Source of the DNA: Deltaproteobacteria bacterium
Lineage (GTDB): Bacteria; Desulfobacterota; UBA8473
Assembly (NCBI GenBank): GCA_030643245.1
Contig: DAOWME010000044.1
Location: 1-15,665, forward strand
Length of the DNA: 15,665 bases
Direction of reading: 5' to 3'
The first letter of the stretch is position 1; each line of letters opens with the position of its first letter. The notes under the pieces are model-generated. The model was not told the origin of the DNA and made no database searches. It worked only from the letters and a program-made list of their open reading frames with translations. Positions 6,776-12,615 of this stretch are shown piece after piece. The translations under genes and the position numbers were made by a program.

Positions 6776-7582
6776 ATGATAGTTGCCGGAGTAGATATAG
6801 GTTCTTTGAGCGGCGAGACAGTGCTGATGAGAGATGGCGAAATACTATCATACAGTATTGTGAGAACAGGAGCAGATAGTGCAAAGACTGCGGAAAAAGC
6901 GACGGATGAAGCACTCGATAATGCCTCTATCTCGTTCGGAGATATCGAATATACTGTGGCAACAGGATATGGGAGGGTTATCGTTCCTTTTGCAGACAAA
7001 AACATAACAGAGATCTCATGCCACGCAAGAGGAGCCAATTACCTGTTTCCCACAGTCAGAACAATACTTGACATGGGCGGACAGGACTGCAAGGCTATAA
7101 AATGCAATGATGTGGGAAAGGTTACAAATTTTGCAATGAATGACAAGTGTGCGGCTGGAACGGGGAGGTTCTGTGACGTAATGGCAGAGGTGCTCGATGA
7201 ACCCCTCGAAGATATCGGAAGGATCTCTTTGGAGGCGGAAAGGGACGCAATGGTGAGTTCGGCGTGTGCTGTTTTTGCCAAGTCAGAGGTGGTTTCTCTC
7301 TTAAGAAAGGGGACCCCGAAGAGTGAGATCCTCTCCGGTGTTCACGAGGCAATAGCCACAAGGGTGTTCGCTCTGCTTCAAAGGGTCGGTATAGAGGCAG
7401 ACTTCGTGATAACCGGTGGGATTGCGAAGAATATAGGTGTTGTCAGGAAGGTGGCGGAGAAGGTGGGAATGAACCCTCTCATATCGGACGAACCTCAGAT
7501 TGTGGGGGCTATCGGTGCAGCCCTTTTTGCAGAAGAGTTGTGCAAGAAAGCTAAACATAAAGACAGGTCCAAAAGTCAATAG
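6776..7582 (+). CDS. BadG/BcrD-like ATPase (activase) subunit of a benzoyl-CoA reductase-type system
   Basis: This 268-aa paralogue has the same architecture as its upstream neighbour: GVDIGSLSGE (5-14), DMGGQDCK (99-106), NDKCAAGTG with cluster ligand Cys125, SSACAVFAKSE with Cys164, and TGGIAKN (213-219). The GGQDCK form resembles, from memory, BcrD/BadG, so the two genes probably encode a heterodimer sharing one [4Fe-4S] cluster. The start ATG at 6776 is chosen because AAGGAGGAGG ends four bases upstream; a TTG at 6755 would place that site inside the gene. A short Lys-rich tail (KKAKHKDRSKSQ) follows the conserved end. The stop is TAG, and the same frame stays open through 29 codons into the ferredoxin gene. 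The spacer to the previous gene is 57 bp. A 2-hydroxyacyl-CoA dehydratase activator is the alternative, but those are usually homodimers from one gene. Confidence 0.85.
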   Translation: MIVAGVDIGSLSGETVLMRDGEILSYSIVRTGADSAKTAEKATDEALDNASISFGDIEYTVATGYGRVIVPFADKNITEISCHARGANYLFPTVRTILDMGGQDCKAIKCNDVGKVTNFAMNDKCAAGTGRFCDVMAEVLDEPLEDIGRISLEAERDAMVSSACAVFAKSEVVSLLRKGTPKSEILSGVHEAIATRVFALLQRVGIEADFVITGGIAKNIGVVRKVAEKVGMNPLISDEPQIVGAIGAALFAEELCKKAKHKDRSKSQ

Positions 7583-7620
7583 TATCCTCTGGACGTTTAT
7601 GGTTGCGGATTGGGTAAAGA

Positions 7621-7634
7621 TTTCGACCTGTGCA
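7621..7634. repeat. Possible relic of repeat C inverted end
   Basis: TTTCGACCTGTGCA is an exact 14-base match to the C2 left end (5260-5273) and to the reverse complement of the C1 right end. It lies in the 87-bp gap between the second activase and the ferredoxin start. Fourteen exact bases are unlikely by chance in a window of this size, but no further similarity surrounds it. Confidence 0.35.
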
Positions 7635-7669
7635 TGAACGGTTACGATTTTTGCCGAGGTGTAGATGGA

Positions 7670-7945
7670 ATGATAGTCAACTACGGGTACACAGATGGTA
7701 GCGGAGATTACTACATAGTGATAGACACCGACAAATGTGACGGATGTGGGAAGTGTGTTGACGCCTGTCCTCAAAACGTATTGGAGCTGGCAGAAGACGA
7801 TTATGGGGATATCGTCGTTAGGGTGAGGGATGAGGTCAAAAGTAAAGTCGGTTATGTATGCCTGGGTTTCAACCCGGGGTGCAGCAAGAATGAGGTGAAC
7901 TGCCGGAGTGTTTGCGAACACGACGTAATTTCTCATACATGGTAA
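7670..7945 (+). CDS. Dicluster ferredoxin-like electron carrier of the activase cluster
   Basis: This 91-aa protein has one classical [4Fe-4S] motif, C23-x2-C26-x2-C29-x3-C33-P in CDGCGKCVDACP. A second cysteine set with stretched spacing, C64-x6-C71-x6-C78-x3-C82, ends in EHDVISHTW and probably binds a second cluster. The start ATG at 7670 follows GAGGT (7656-7660) at nine bases and gives the N-terminus MIVNYGYTDGSG, which looks like a normal beginning for this kind of protein. A TTG at 7610 or ATG at 7634 would add up to 20 residues but has no ribosome-binding site and includes the C-repeat relic. Ferredoxins follow the two activase genes in bzd- and bad-type benzoyl-CoA reductase clusters and serve as electron donor, so the same role is inferred here. 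Confidence 0.8.
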   Translation: MIVNYGYTDGSGDYYIVIDTDKCDGCGKCVDACPQNVLELAEDDYGDIVVRVRDEVKSKVGYVCLGFNPGCSKNEVNCRSVCEHDVISHTW

Positions 7946-7990
7946 GGGGCTATGCATGCTCCGGCCTCTTAACTCCTGGGAGGATTTAAC

Positions 7991-8275
7991 ATGGCAGAAA
8001 AAGATTCGGACCTCGAGTTTTTTAAGAAATTTGATGATGGCAAAAATATCTTTTCTAAGGTCTTCAGGGCGGCAAAGAAAGAGATTATACTACAGGACAG
8101 GGCCGAGTTTATAGAATCTATGGGTGATCGTATAATAGAAGACCATGGTTTGACCGGGGATGATGCCGAGACATATGCAAGCCTTGTATATCAGGTATGG
8201 GAAGAGAGGTGTGGTTGCAGTATCACATCCTTTGACCAGGAGATGTCCTCCCTGAGGAAAAAGATTTTCACTTGA
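7991..8275 (+). CDS. Unrecognised 94-aa helical protein, last gene of the activase cluster
   Basis: I do not recognise this family. The ATG follows GGGAGGA (7978-7984) with six bases of spacing, a strong site, and the gene is 45 bp after the ferredoxin, so translation and co-transcription are likely. The protein is charged and predicted helical throughout (FSKVFRAAKKEIILQDRAEF, GDDAETYASLVYQVWEERC), with no signal peptide or membrane segment. Its only cysteines form CGC at 74-76, before a helical end. A small accessory subunit, assembly factor or regulator of the activase system would fit the position; nothing in the sequence decides between them. Confidence 0.75.
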   Translation: MAEKDSDLEFFKKFDDGKNIFSKVFRAAKKEIILQDRAEFIESMGDRIIEDHGLTGDDAETYASLVYQVWEERCGCSITSFDQEMSSLRKKIFT

Positions 8276-8304
8276 TCCAGACTCCAAGTCGTATAGACAC
8301 CCCT

Positions 8305-8330
8305 ACGGAAACTCCGTGATTTTGTATTTT
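8305..8330 (+). terminator. Weak terminator-like hairpin after the activase cluster
   Basis: ACGGA-AAC-TCCGT (8305-8317) forms a 5-bp stem with a 3-base loop, followed by GATTTTGTATTTT. It lies 30 bp after the last stop codon, where a terminator is expected. The stem is short and the T tract is interrupted and lies inside repeat B3, so the call is weak. Confidence 0.25.
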
Positions 8331-8397
8331 CAGATCGAACAAATCCGACCTAAATCTGAGAGCCAACTTGAGGAAGTTATTTAGGCCTCGCCCCTTA
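8318..8397. repeat. Repeat family B, half copy B3 (inverted orientation)
   Basis: Read on the minus strand, these 80 bases match the left half of B1 (1480-1560): the inverted end, then the AACTTCCTCAAG block, CTCAGATTTAGGT, GGATTTGTTCGATCT and the AAATACAAAA stem. The other half is missing. The outer end lies 25 bp before the cobU start codon. Confidence 0.85.
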
Positions 8398-8422
8398 GGC
8401 GCATTATGGATGTATCACTGAT

Positions 8423-8947
8423 ATGAGCTGCGAACTAATCCTCGTAACAGGTGGAGCACGGAGCGGGAAGAGTGATTTCGCTTACAACCTCGCCATGCCC
8501 GTGAGCAAGCGGCGGGCCTACATCGCCACCGCAGAACCTCTCGATGAAGAGATGGAGGAACGGATAAAAAAGCATCAAGAAGAAAGGGGAAAAGGGTGGG
8601 ATACCATAGAGGAACCCATCGATCTACCAGGGGTCTTGAATGGCATAAGGGGAAAGTATGGGGTGGTATTGATAGACTGTATAACCCTTTGGATCTCTAA
8701 CCTCCTGCACATTTATCAGGATAGTGAAGAGCGTGCAATGGCTGACATTGAAAAGTTGGTCAATGTCAGCAGAGGAGTCGATTACGACCTGATTATTGTC
8801 TCGAATGAGGTGGGGATGGGTATCGTCCCGGAAAACAGACTAGCGCGGTTGTTCAGGGATATTTCAGGAAGGGCAAATCAGATGCTGGGAAAGACAGCTA
8901 GTTCGGTTTATCTGATAGTCTCCGGGTTACCATTGAAGATAAAGTAA
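8423..8947 (+). CDS. cobU: Adenosylcobinamide kinase / adenosylcobinamide-phosphate guanylyltransferase
   Basis: This 174-aa bifunctional enzyme (CobU/CobP) phosphorylates adenosylcobinamide and transfers GMP from GTP to give AdoCbi-GDP in the nucleotide-loop assembly of cobalamin. Visible signatures are the P-loop GGARSGKS (10-17), IATAEPLDEEM, His51 in the KKHQEERGKGW helix as the likely guanylylated residue, DCITLWISNLL, and SNEVGMGIVPENRLARLFRD. The length is normal. The ATG lacks a strong ribosome-binding site, and only 25 bp separate it from repeat B3. No cobalamin riboswitch signature (no B12-box-like element) is seen upstream. It is followed closely by cobT and cobS. Confidence 0.95.
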   Translation: MSCELILVTGGARSGKSDFAYNLAMPVSKRRAYIATAEPLDEEMEERIKKHQEERGKGWDTIEEPIDLPGVLNGIRGKYGVVLIDCITLWISNLLHIYQDSEERAMADIEKLVNVSRGVDYDLIIVSNEVGMGIVPENRLARLFRDISGRANQMLGKTASSVYLIVSGLPLKIK

Positions 8948-8957
8948 CGAAAGGATA

Positions 8958-10022
8958 TTGAAGGTGCAAAAGCTAAGGGATACACTCGCAAGGATCGAGC
9001 CCTTGAAGGAAGAATTCTTCCAAAAGGCCCAGGAAAGGTTGGACAACCTCACGAAACCCCAGGGGAGTCTCGGGAGGTTGGAGGACTTTGCAAAAAGATA
9101 CGTGGCCATTACAGAGAACCTTGATCCGAAGATTGAAGATAAATTCATTTTTACCTTTGCCGGTGACCACGGGATTGTGGAAGAGGGGATCAGCGCCTTT
9201 CCGAAAGAGGTTACGAAACAAATGGTTCTCAACTTCTTAGCAGGAGGCGCGGGAGTCAATGTGCTGGCCAAACATGTTGGCGTCGAAGTTGTGGTGGTTG
9301 ATATCGGGGTAGATTATGATTTTGGGTCACTGGAGGGACTGCTGGGCAGAAAGGTCGCTGGAGGCACAAGAAATATGGCGAGAGGGCCGGCAATGTCCGT
9401 TGAAGAGGCGGTGAATGCCATAAACGTGGGTATTGACCTGGCCGATGAGTATGCCGGTAAAGGAGCCGATATTTTTGGTAGTGGAGATATGGGTATAGGG
9501 AATACAACACCCAGCAGTGCAATTCTGGCGGTAATATCAGGCAAGCCTGTGCGTACCGTTGTTGGCAGAGGTACCGGCATAGACGATGAAACCCTTGGAA
9601 AGAAGATCGAGGCCATTGAGAGGGCCATAAACATTAATAGTCCAAACCCGGCGGACCCCCTGGAGGTCTTGACAAAGGTAGGTGGATTTGAAATTGCAGG
9701 GATTGCAGGTTTGATTATTGGGGCAGCATCCAAGAGGGTTCCAACAGTGGTTGACGGATTTATATCTACCGCCGGCGCATTAATAGCTGTAAAAATGAAT
9801 CCTTTAATCAAGCCTTACCTCTTTGCATCCCACTGCTCGGCAGAGCCGGGACACAAGATAATGCTTGAAAAGGTCGGGTTAGAGCCAATGCTGGACCTAT
9901 CACTTAGGCTGGGAGAGGGAACCGGGGCGGCATTGGGGATTAACCTCGTGGATGCGGGGGTAAAGATCCTAACCGAGATGGCTACCTTTGCTGAGGCCGA
10001 TGTTGAAGAAGCCATAACGTAA
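8958..10022 (+). CDS. cobT: Nicotinate-nucleotide--dimethylbenzimidazole phosphoribosyltransferase
   Basis: CobT activates the lower-ligand base by transferring ribose phosphate from nicotinate mononucleotide to dimethylbenzimidazole (or a related base), giving alpha-ribazole phosphate. The 354-aa protein has the family blocks KPQGSLGRLEDFA, FAGDHGIVEEGISAFP, GAGVNVLAKH, SGDMGIGNTTPSSAI and the catalytic glutamate in RLGEGTGAALG near the C-terminus. The start is TTG at 8958 or GTG at 8964; AAAGGA (8950-8955) is better spaced for the GTG, which would shorten the protein by two residues. It starts 10 bp after cobU, and its TAA overlaps the cobS ATG by one base, so the three genes form a compact operon. 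Confidence 0.95.
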   Translation: MKVQKLRDTLARIEPLKEEFFQKAQERLDNLTKPQGSLGRLEDFAKRYVAITENLDPKIEDKFIFTFAGDHGIVEEGISAFPKEVTKQMVLNFLAGGAGVNVLAKHVGVEVVVVDIGVDYDFGSLEGLLGRKVAGGTRNMARGPAMSVEEAVNAINVGIDLADEYAGKGADIFGSGDMGIGNTTPSSAILAVISGKPVRTVVGRGTGIDDETLGKKIEAIERAININSPNPADPLEVLTKVGGFEIAGIAGLIIGAASKRVPTVVDGFISTAGALIAVKMNPLIKPYLFASHCSAEPGHKIMLEKVGLEPMLDLSLRLGEGTGAALGINLVDAGVKILTEMATFAEADVEEAIT

Positions 10023-10768
10023 TGAAATACTTTATTATTGCTTTACAATTCCTGACAGTCATCCGTCTCTCCAGAGATGTTCAGGTAACACATAAAGACC
10101 TGGCAAGGTCCATGGGATACTTCCCGATGATCGGATTACTTCTCGGGTTTGTCTTAGTATCCGTCAACCTGCTACTTTCGAGCATCTTACCCAGCTCCGT
10201 GGTAAACGGGATACTGATAACAACGCTGATAATATGTACGGGCGCCTTACACCTGGACGGTCTGGCTGATACTATCGATGGTTTAGCAGGGGGGAATACT
10301 AAAGAGGAGATTCTCCGAATAATGCGTGACAGCAGGACAGGCGCCATTGGAGCCGTCGGCCTGATAATGGTATTGTTACTGAAATATGTTTCCCTAATAA
10401 ATATCCCGGACGAGATCAAGAATCAGGTTTTGATCGCTATGCCGGTGATTAGCAGGTGTTCCATGGTACAGGTCTGTTTCTTTTCTGATTATGCCAGGTC
10501 AGACCCTGGAATCGGATCACCTTTTGCTTATTATCTGGGTAAGAGAGAGTTTTTGTTGGCCACAATTACGGCCTTCTTCTTGTCTTTGATATTATTGGGT
10601 GTGGAGGGGATAATAGTAATTACAGCAATCGGTATTACAACCTGGGGACTATTATCATTTTATAAAAAGAAGATTGGAGGGGTCACTGGTGACACTTTCG
10701 GCGCCACCAACGAAATAAACGAGGTCTTAGTCCTGATTGTGACACTGGCTTTACTCAATAACGGGTAG
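10022..10768 (+). CDS. cobS: Adenosylcobinamide-GDP ribazoletransferase (cobalamin synthase)
   Basis: CobS joins AdoCbi-GDP and alpha-ribazole (phosphate) to complete cobalamin in the cytoplasmic membrane. The 248-aa protein is highly hydrophobic with about six membrane segments (for example 34-55, 62-77, 175-195 and 232-245). It carries the conserved loop GALHLDGLADTIDGLAGG with its acidic metal-binding residues, the MRDSRTGAIGAVG segment, and the C-terminal GGVTGDTFGATNEINE block. The ATG overlaps the cobT stop in TAATG, implying coupled translation. It completes the cobUTS operon, meaning that the cell at least salvages corrinoids; no corrin-ring genes are in the window. Confidence 0.95.
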   Translation: MKYFIIALQFLTVIRLSRDVQVTHKDLARSMGYFPMIGLLLGFVLVSVNLLLSSILPSSVVNGILITTLIICTGALHLDGLADTIDGLAGGNTKEEILRIMRDSRTGAIGAVGLIMVLLLKYVSLINIPDEIKNQVLIAMPVISRCSMVQVCFFSDYARSDPGIGSPFAYYLGKREFLLATITAFFLSLILLGVEGIIVITAIGITTWGLLSFYKKKIGGVTGDTFGATNEINEVLVLIVTLALLNNG

Positions 10769-10842
10769 AAAGGAAAACCGGGAGAGAGACGATGTGTCAT
10801 TTCAATGAAGAACAGAAGATGATTCAAGGTATGGTCAGGATT

Positions 10843-10882
10843 ATAACCACACTGGTCGAATTTTTTCAACCAGTGCGGTTAT
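10843..10882. terminator. Long hairpin after cobS, related to repeat C ends; likely terminator
   Basis: ATAACCACACTGGT (10843-10856) and ACCAGTGCGGTTAT (10869-10882) are 14-base inverted arms with one mismatch, separated by a 12-base T-rich loop. It lies 75 bp after the cobS stop. One arm plus the loop (CTGGTCGAATTTTTTC) resembles the C-family end CCGGTCGAAATTTTTTC, so it may be two C ends joined head to head. It could terminate transcription in either direction, though the T run is in the loop rather than after the stem. Confidence 0.45.
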
Positions 10883-10896
10883 AGATATGTCCTGTG

Positions 10897-11010
10897 TCAA
10901 ATTAACTTCTCCAGCTTTTCCAGCACCTTCTCAGGATATATCGCCCCTTCTTCGATGGGCAAATGCCTATCGAGAGAACTCACCAAATGGACCTCAGCAC
11001 GTCCTTGCAC
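10897..11010 (-). pseudogene. C-terminal fragment of a second korA-like gene
   Basis: The minus strand reads 37 codons plus a TGA stop that match the last 37 residues of the KorA protein encoded at 12616-13698, with 35 of 37 identical (LEKLI versus LEEII at the end). Similarity begins at VQGRAEVHLV and stops abruptly at 11010. Several DNA differences are silent (for example GATAGG/GACAGG and ATCGAA/ATTGAA), so the fragment likely derives from a paralogue that was once under selection. It sits about 270 bp beyond the korC stop, downstream of the intact operon. No start codon or rest of the gene is present. Confidence 0.8.
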
Positions 11011-11276
11011 GGCCAGTATATTCACTACAACCTGGTGAATCTTGGATATGTTGGGCGGCCCTTGGACTGGGAATATGGCTCATTTCAGTTAATGATGGTG
11101 GATCCGCTTCGCTTGACCCACCCTACATTGAGGTTCTACTCTTTCCAGGAAAGGGCAACCGCCCCGGGGTATTGTGGTTAAAGGTCCGCCCGAATGGTGC
11201 TAAGTTCAACGACTACGCGCCAGGATACAGGGATCTCAAATAGATTCAGATCGCCGATAGAACCAATGAAATCGAG
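11011..11276. other. Non-coding remnant between the korA fragment and korC
   Basis: No supported gene is seen. The plus-strand reading frame that runs through this stretch begins inside the antisense of the korA fragment, so it is not credible. The interval holds one clear palindromic repeat (11091-11129) and sequence of unknown origin with no obvious promoter. No clear terminator for the kor operon is seen just after korC. Confidence 0.4.
11091..11129. repeat. REP-like palindromic hairpin
   Basis: AATGATGGTGGATCCGCTTC followed by GCTTGACCCACCCTACATT forms a long imperfect stem: AATG pairs with CATT, GGTGG with CCACC, and TC with GA, around a CGCTTCGC tip. Sequences of the type GGTGGGTC-AAGCGAAGCG-GATCCACC are familiar as dispersed palindromes in many bacterial genomes. 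Only one copy is present here. Confidence 0.5.
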
Positions 11277-11834
11277 CTAGATATCTGCTGCTATCTTAAT
11301 CCCTTCCCTGAAGGCGCTGAGGTTAAGTTCCCGTACCTTATCATTGCCACTAAATTTCTTGCTGATCTCCTCCTCCACGGATTCTATTGAGAGAGCCTTC
11401 AATTTCTCTATATACGCTCCCAATATGACCATGTTTCGGGCCAAGGTATTGCCCAGTCTTGCGGCTGTCTCAACACCGGGGACTTCGAATACCGTGACGT
11501 CGTCCCTTTCCACATCTTTCGTCTTCCCGCTTGCCTCCATAATGATGGTGCCTCCTGGCAGAGCCCTGTCTTCAAAAGCCTCCAAGCGAGACGATTCTGT
11601 CATTAGCACGGTCTCGGCCCTCAAGAGTAAAGGTGAGGTGATTTCATCATCGGAGAGTATGACCGTGCAATCCGCAGGCGCTCCCCTTCTTGCGGTTGTC
11701 ATACTGGGGTTCCACAGGGTATTATTGTACTGGGTAACCCCGGCGGAGGCCAGTATCTGGCCTATCATCATCGATCCTGTCCCTCCAATCCCCGCAACTA
11801 TTACATCGTGTTTTCTGGATGATGCTCCCTGCAT
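11277..11834 (-). CDS. korC: 2-oxoacid:ferredoxin oxidoreductase, gamma subunit (KorC/OorC-like)
   Basis: This 185-aa subunit matches the gamma domain of pyruvate/2-oxoacid:ferredoxin oxidoreductases. GIGGTGSMMIG (15-25) begins a Rossmann-like fold, and ARRGAPADCTVILSDDEI corresponds to the family's RGG-x-CTVVISDEEI region. It is fused to the alpha subunit in some relatives and separate in four-subunit enzymes such as OorDABC. The start ATG is preceded by TAGGAGGATAT, in which the korB stop codon TAG overlaps the ribosome-binding site, indicating coupled expression. It is the last gene of the operon. With the other three subunits it would oxidise a 2-oxoacid and CoA to acyl-CoA and CO2 while reducing ferredoxin. 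Confidence 0.88.
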   Translation of the reverse strand: MQGASSRKHDVIVAGIGGTGSMMIGQILASAGVTQYNNTLWNPSMTTARRGAPADCTVILSDDEITSPLLLRAETVLMTESSRLEAFEDRALPGGTIIMEASGKTKDVERDDVTVFEVPGVETAARLGNTLARNMVILGAYIEKLKALSIESVEEEISKKFSGNDKVRELNLSAFREGIKIAADI

Positions 11835-11842
11835 ATATCCTC

Positions 11843-12601
11843 CTATTCAATCTTGTCAACGTTTTTGAATTCGCCAAGAGGAAACTGAGGTATCATTTCT
11901 TCCTCTATCCACTTTAGGCTCTCTATTGGGGACATGTGCCAATTAGCCGGACAGGTGGATAATATTTCCACAAAACTATATCCCACACAGTCTTTTTGCT
12001 TCCCTAAGGCTCTCTTCATGTATTTCTTGGTCTTCTGATAGTTGGCAGGGCTGGTAAACGCACCCCTGGCAGAATAAGCTACGCCCCTTAGACTTCCCAA
12101 AAACTCACTTCCTTGTATGGGGTACCCGTGGGAAGGAGTCCGTCCCAGGGGAGATGTTGTAGTGACCTGTCCCATCACTGAGGTCGGCGCCAATTGTCCC
12201 CCTGTGGTGCCGTAATTGGCGTTGTTCACCATAAAGGTCGTTATGTTCTCACTCCGGGCCGCTGCATGGACAGTCGGTTCACAACCTATGGCAAGTGTGT
12301 CCCCGTCTCCCTGCCACGTAATAACCATGGTGTCCTTGCCGAGAACGCGTTTCATTGCAGAAGCCACATCACCCGGCCTTCCATGTGCGACCATCACTGA
12401 ATCAACATTCACCAGCACAGAGGCCATAGTGTTACAACCTACTCCAACTACCAAAACGGAGTTATTCTCCATACCCAATTCATCTATCACTTCACACAAT
12501 GCCTTTATAGCCGTACCATGTTGACAGCCGGGACAGAAAGGTATTATCAGCGGAATATCCCTCCATAATTTGGGTGTTCCTGCAATCCATTTTTCTTCCA
12601 T
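11843..12601 (-). CDS. korB: 2-oxoacid:ferredoxin oxidoreductase, beta subunit (thiamine diphosphate binding)
   Basis: The 252-aa beta subunit carries the ThDP and Mg2+ motif from GDGD (98-101) to NNANYGTTGGQ (126-136). The N-terminal CPGCQHGT (23-30) is the KorB/OorB form of the CPGCGHG signature. No [4Fe-4S] cysteine set of the PFOR type is visible, which fits the 2-oxoglutarate type. This subunit performs decarboxylation of the 2-oxoacid. The ATG follows AAGGGGG at six bases, 14 bp after korA, and the stop is 8 bp before korC. Gene order D-A-B-C and subunit sizes match Helicobacter/Campylobacter oorDABC (2-oxoglutarate:acceptor oxidoreductase). A branched-chain 2-oxoacid (VOR-type) substrate cannot be excluded. 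Confidence 0.9.
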   Translation of the reverse strand: MEEKWIAGTPKLWRDIPLIIPFCPGCQHGTAIKALCEVIDELGMENNSVLVVGVGCNTMASVLVNVDSVMVAHGRPGDVASAMKRVLGKDTMVITWQGDGDTLAIGCEPTVHAAARSENITTFMVNNANYGTTGGQLAPTSVMGQVTTTSPLGRTPSHGYPIQGSEFLGSLRGVAYSARGAFTSPANYQKTKKYMKRALGKQKDCVGYSFVEILSTCPANWHMSPIESLKWIEEEMIPQFPLGEFKNVDKIE

Positions 12602-12615
12602 TAAAGACCCCCTTC

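Noticed and set aside
6475..7038. A 187-aa minus-strand reading frame opposite the activase genes
   Set aside because: It is antisense to two well-supported genes, has low-complexity composition and crosses their intergenic gap.
8276..8422. Cobalamin riboswitch ahead of cobUTS
   Set aside because: No B12-box or related conserved core is visible, and most of the interval is repeat B3.
10887..11243. A 118-aa plus-strand reading frame downstream of cobS
   Set aside because: Its first third is the antisense of the korA fragment and is mirrored by the same frame opposite the intact korA. The rest crosses a palindromic repeat, and there is no ribosome-binding site or domain.
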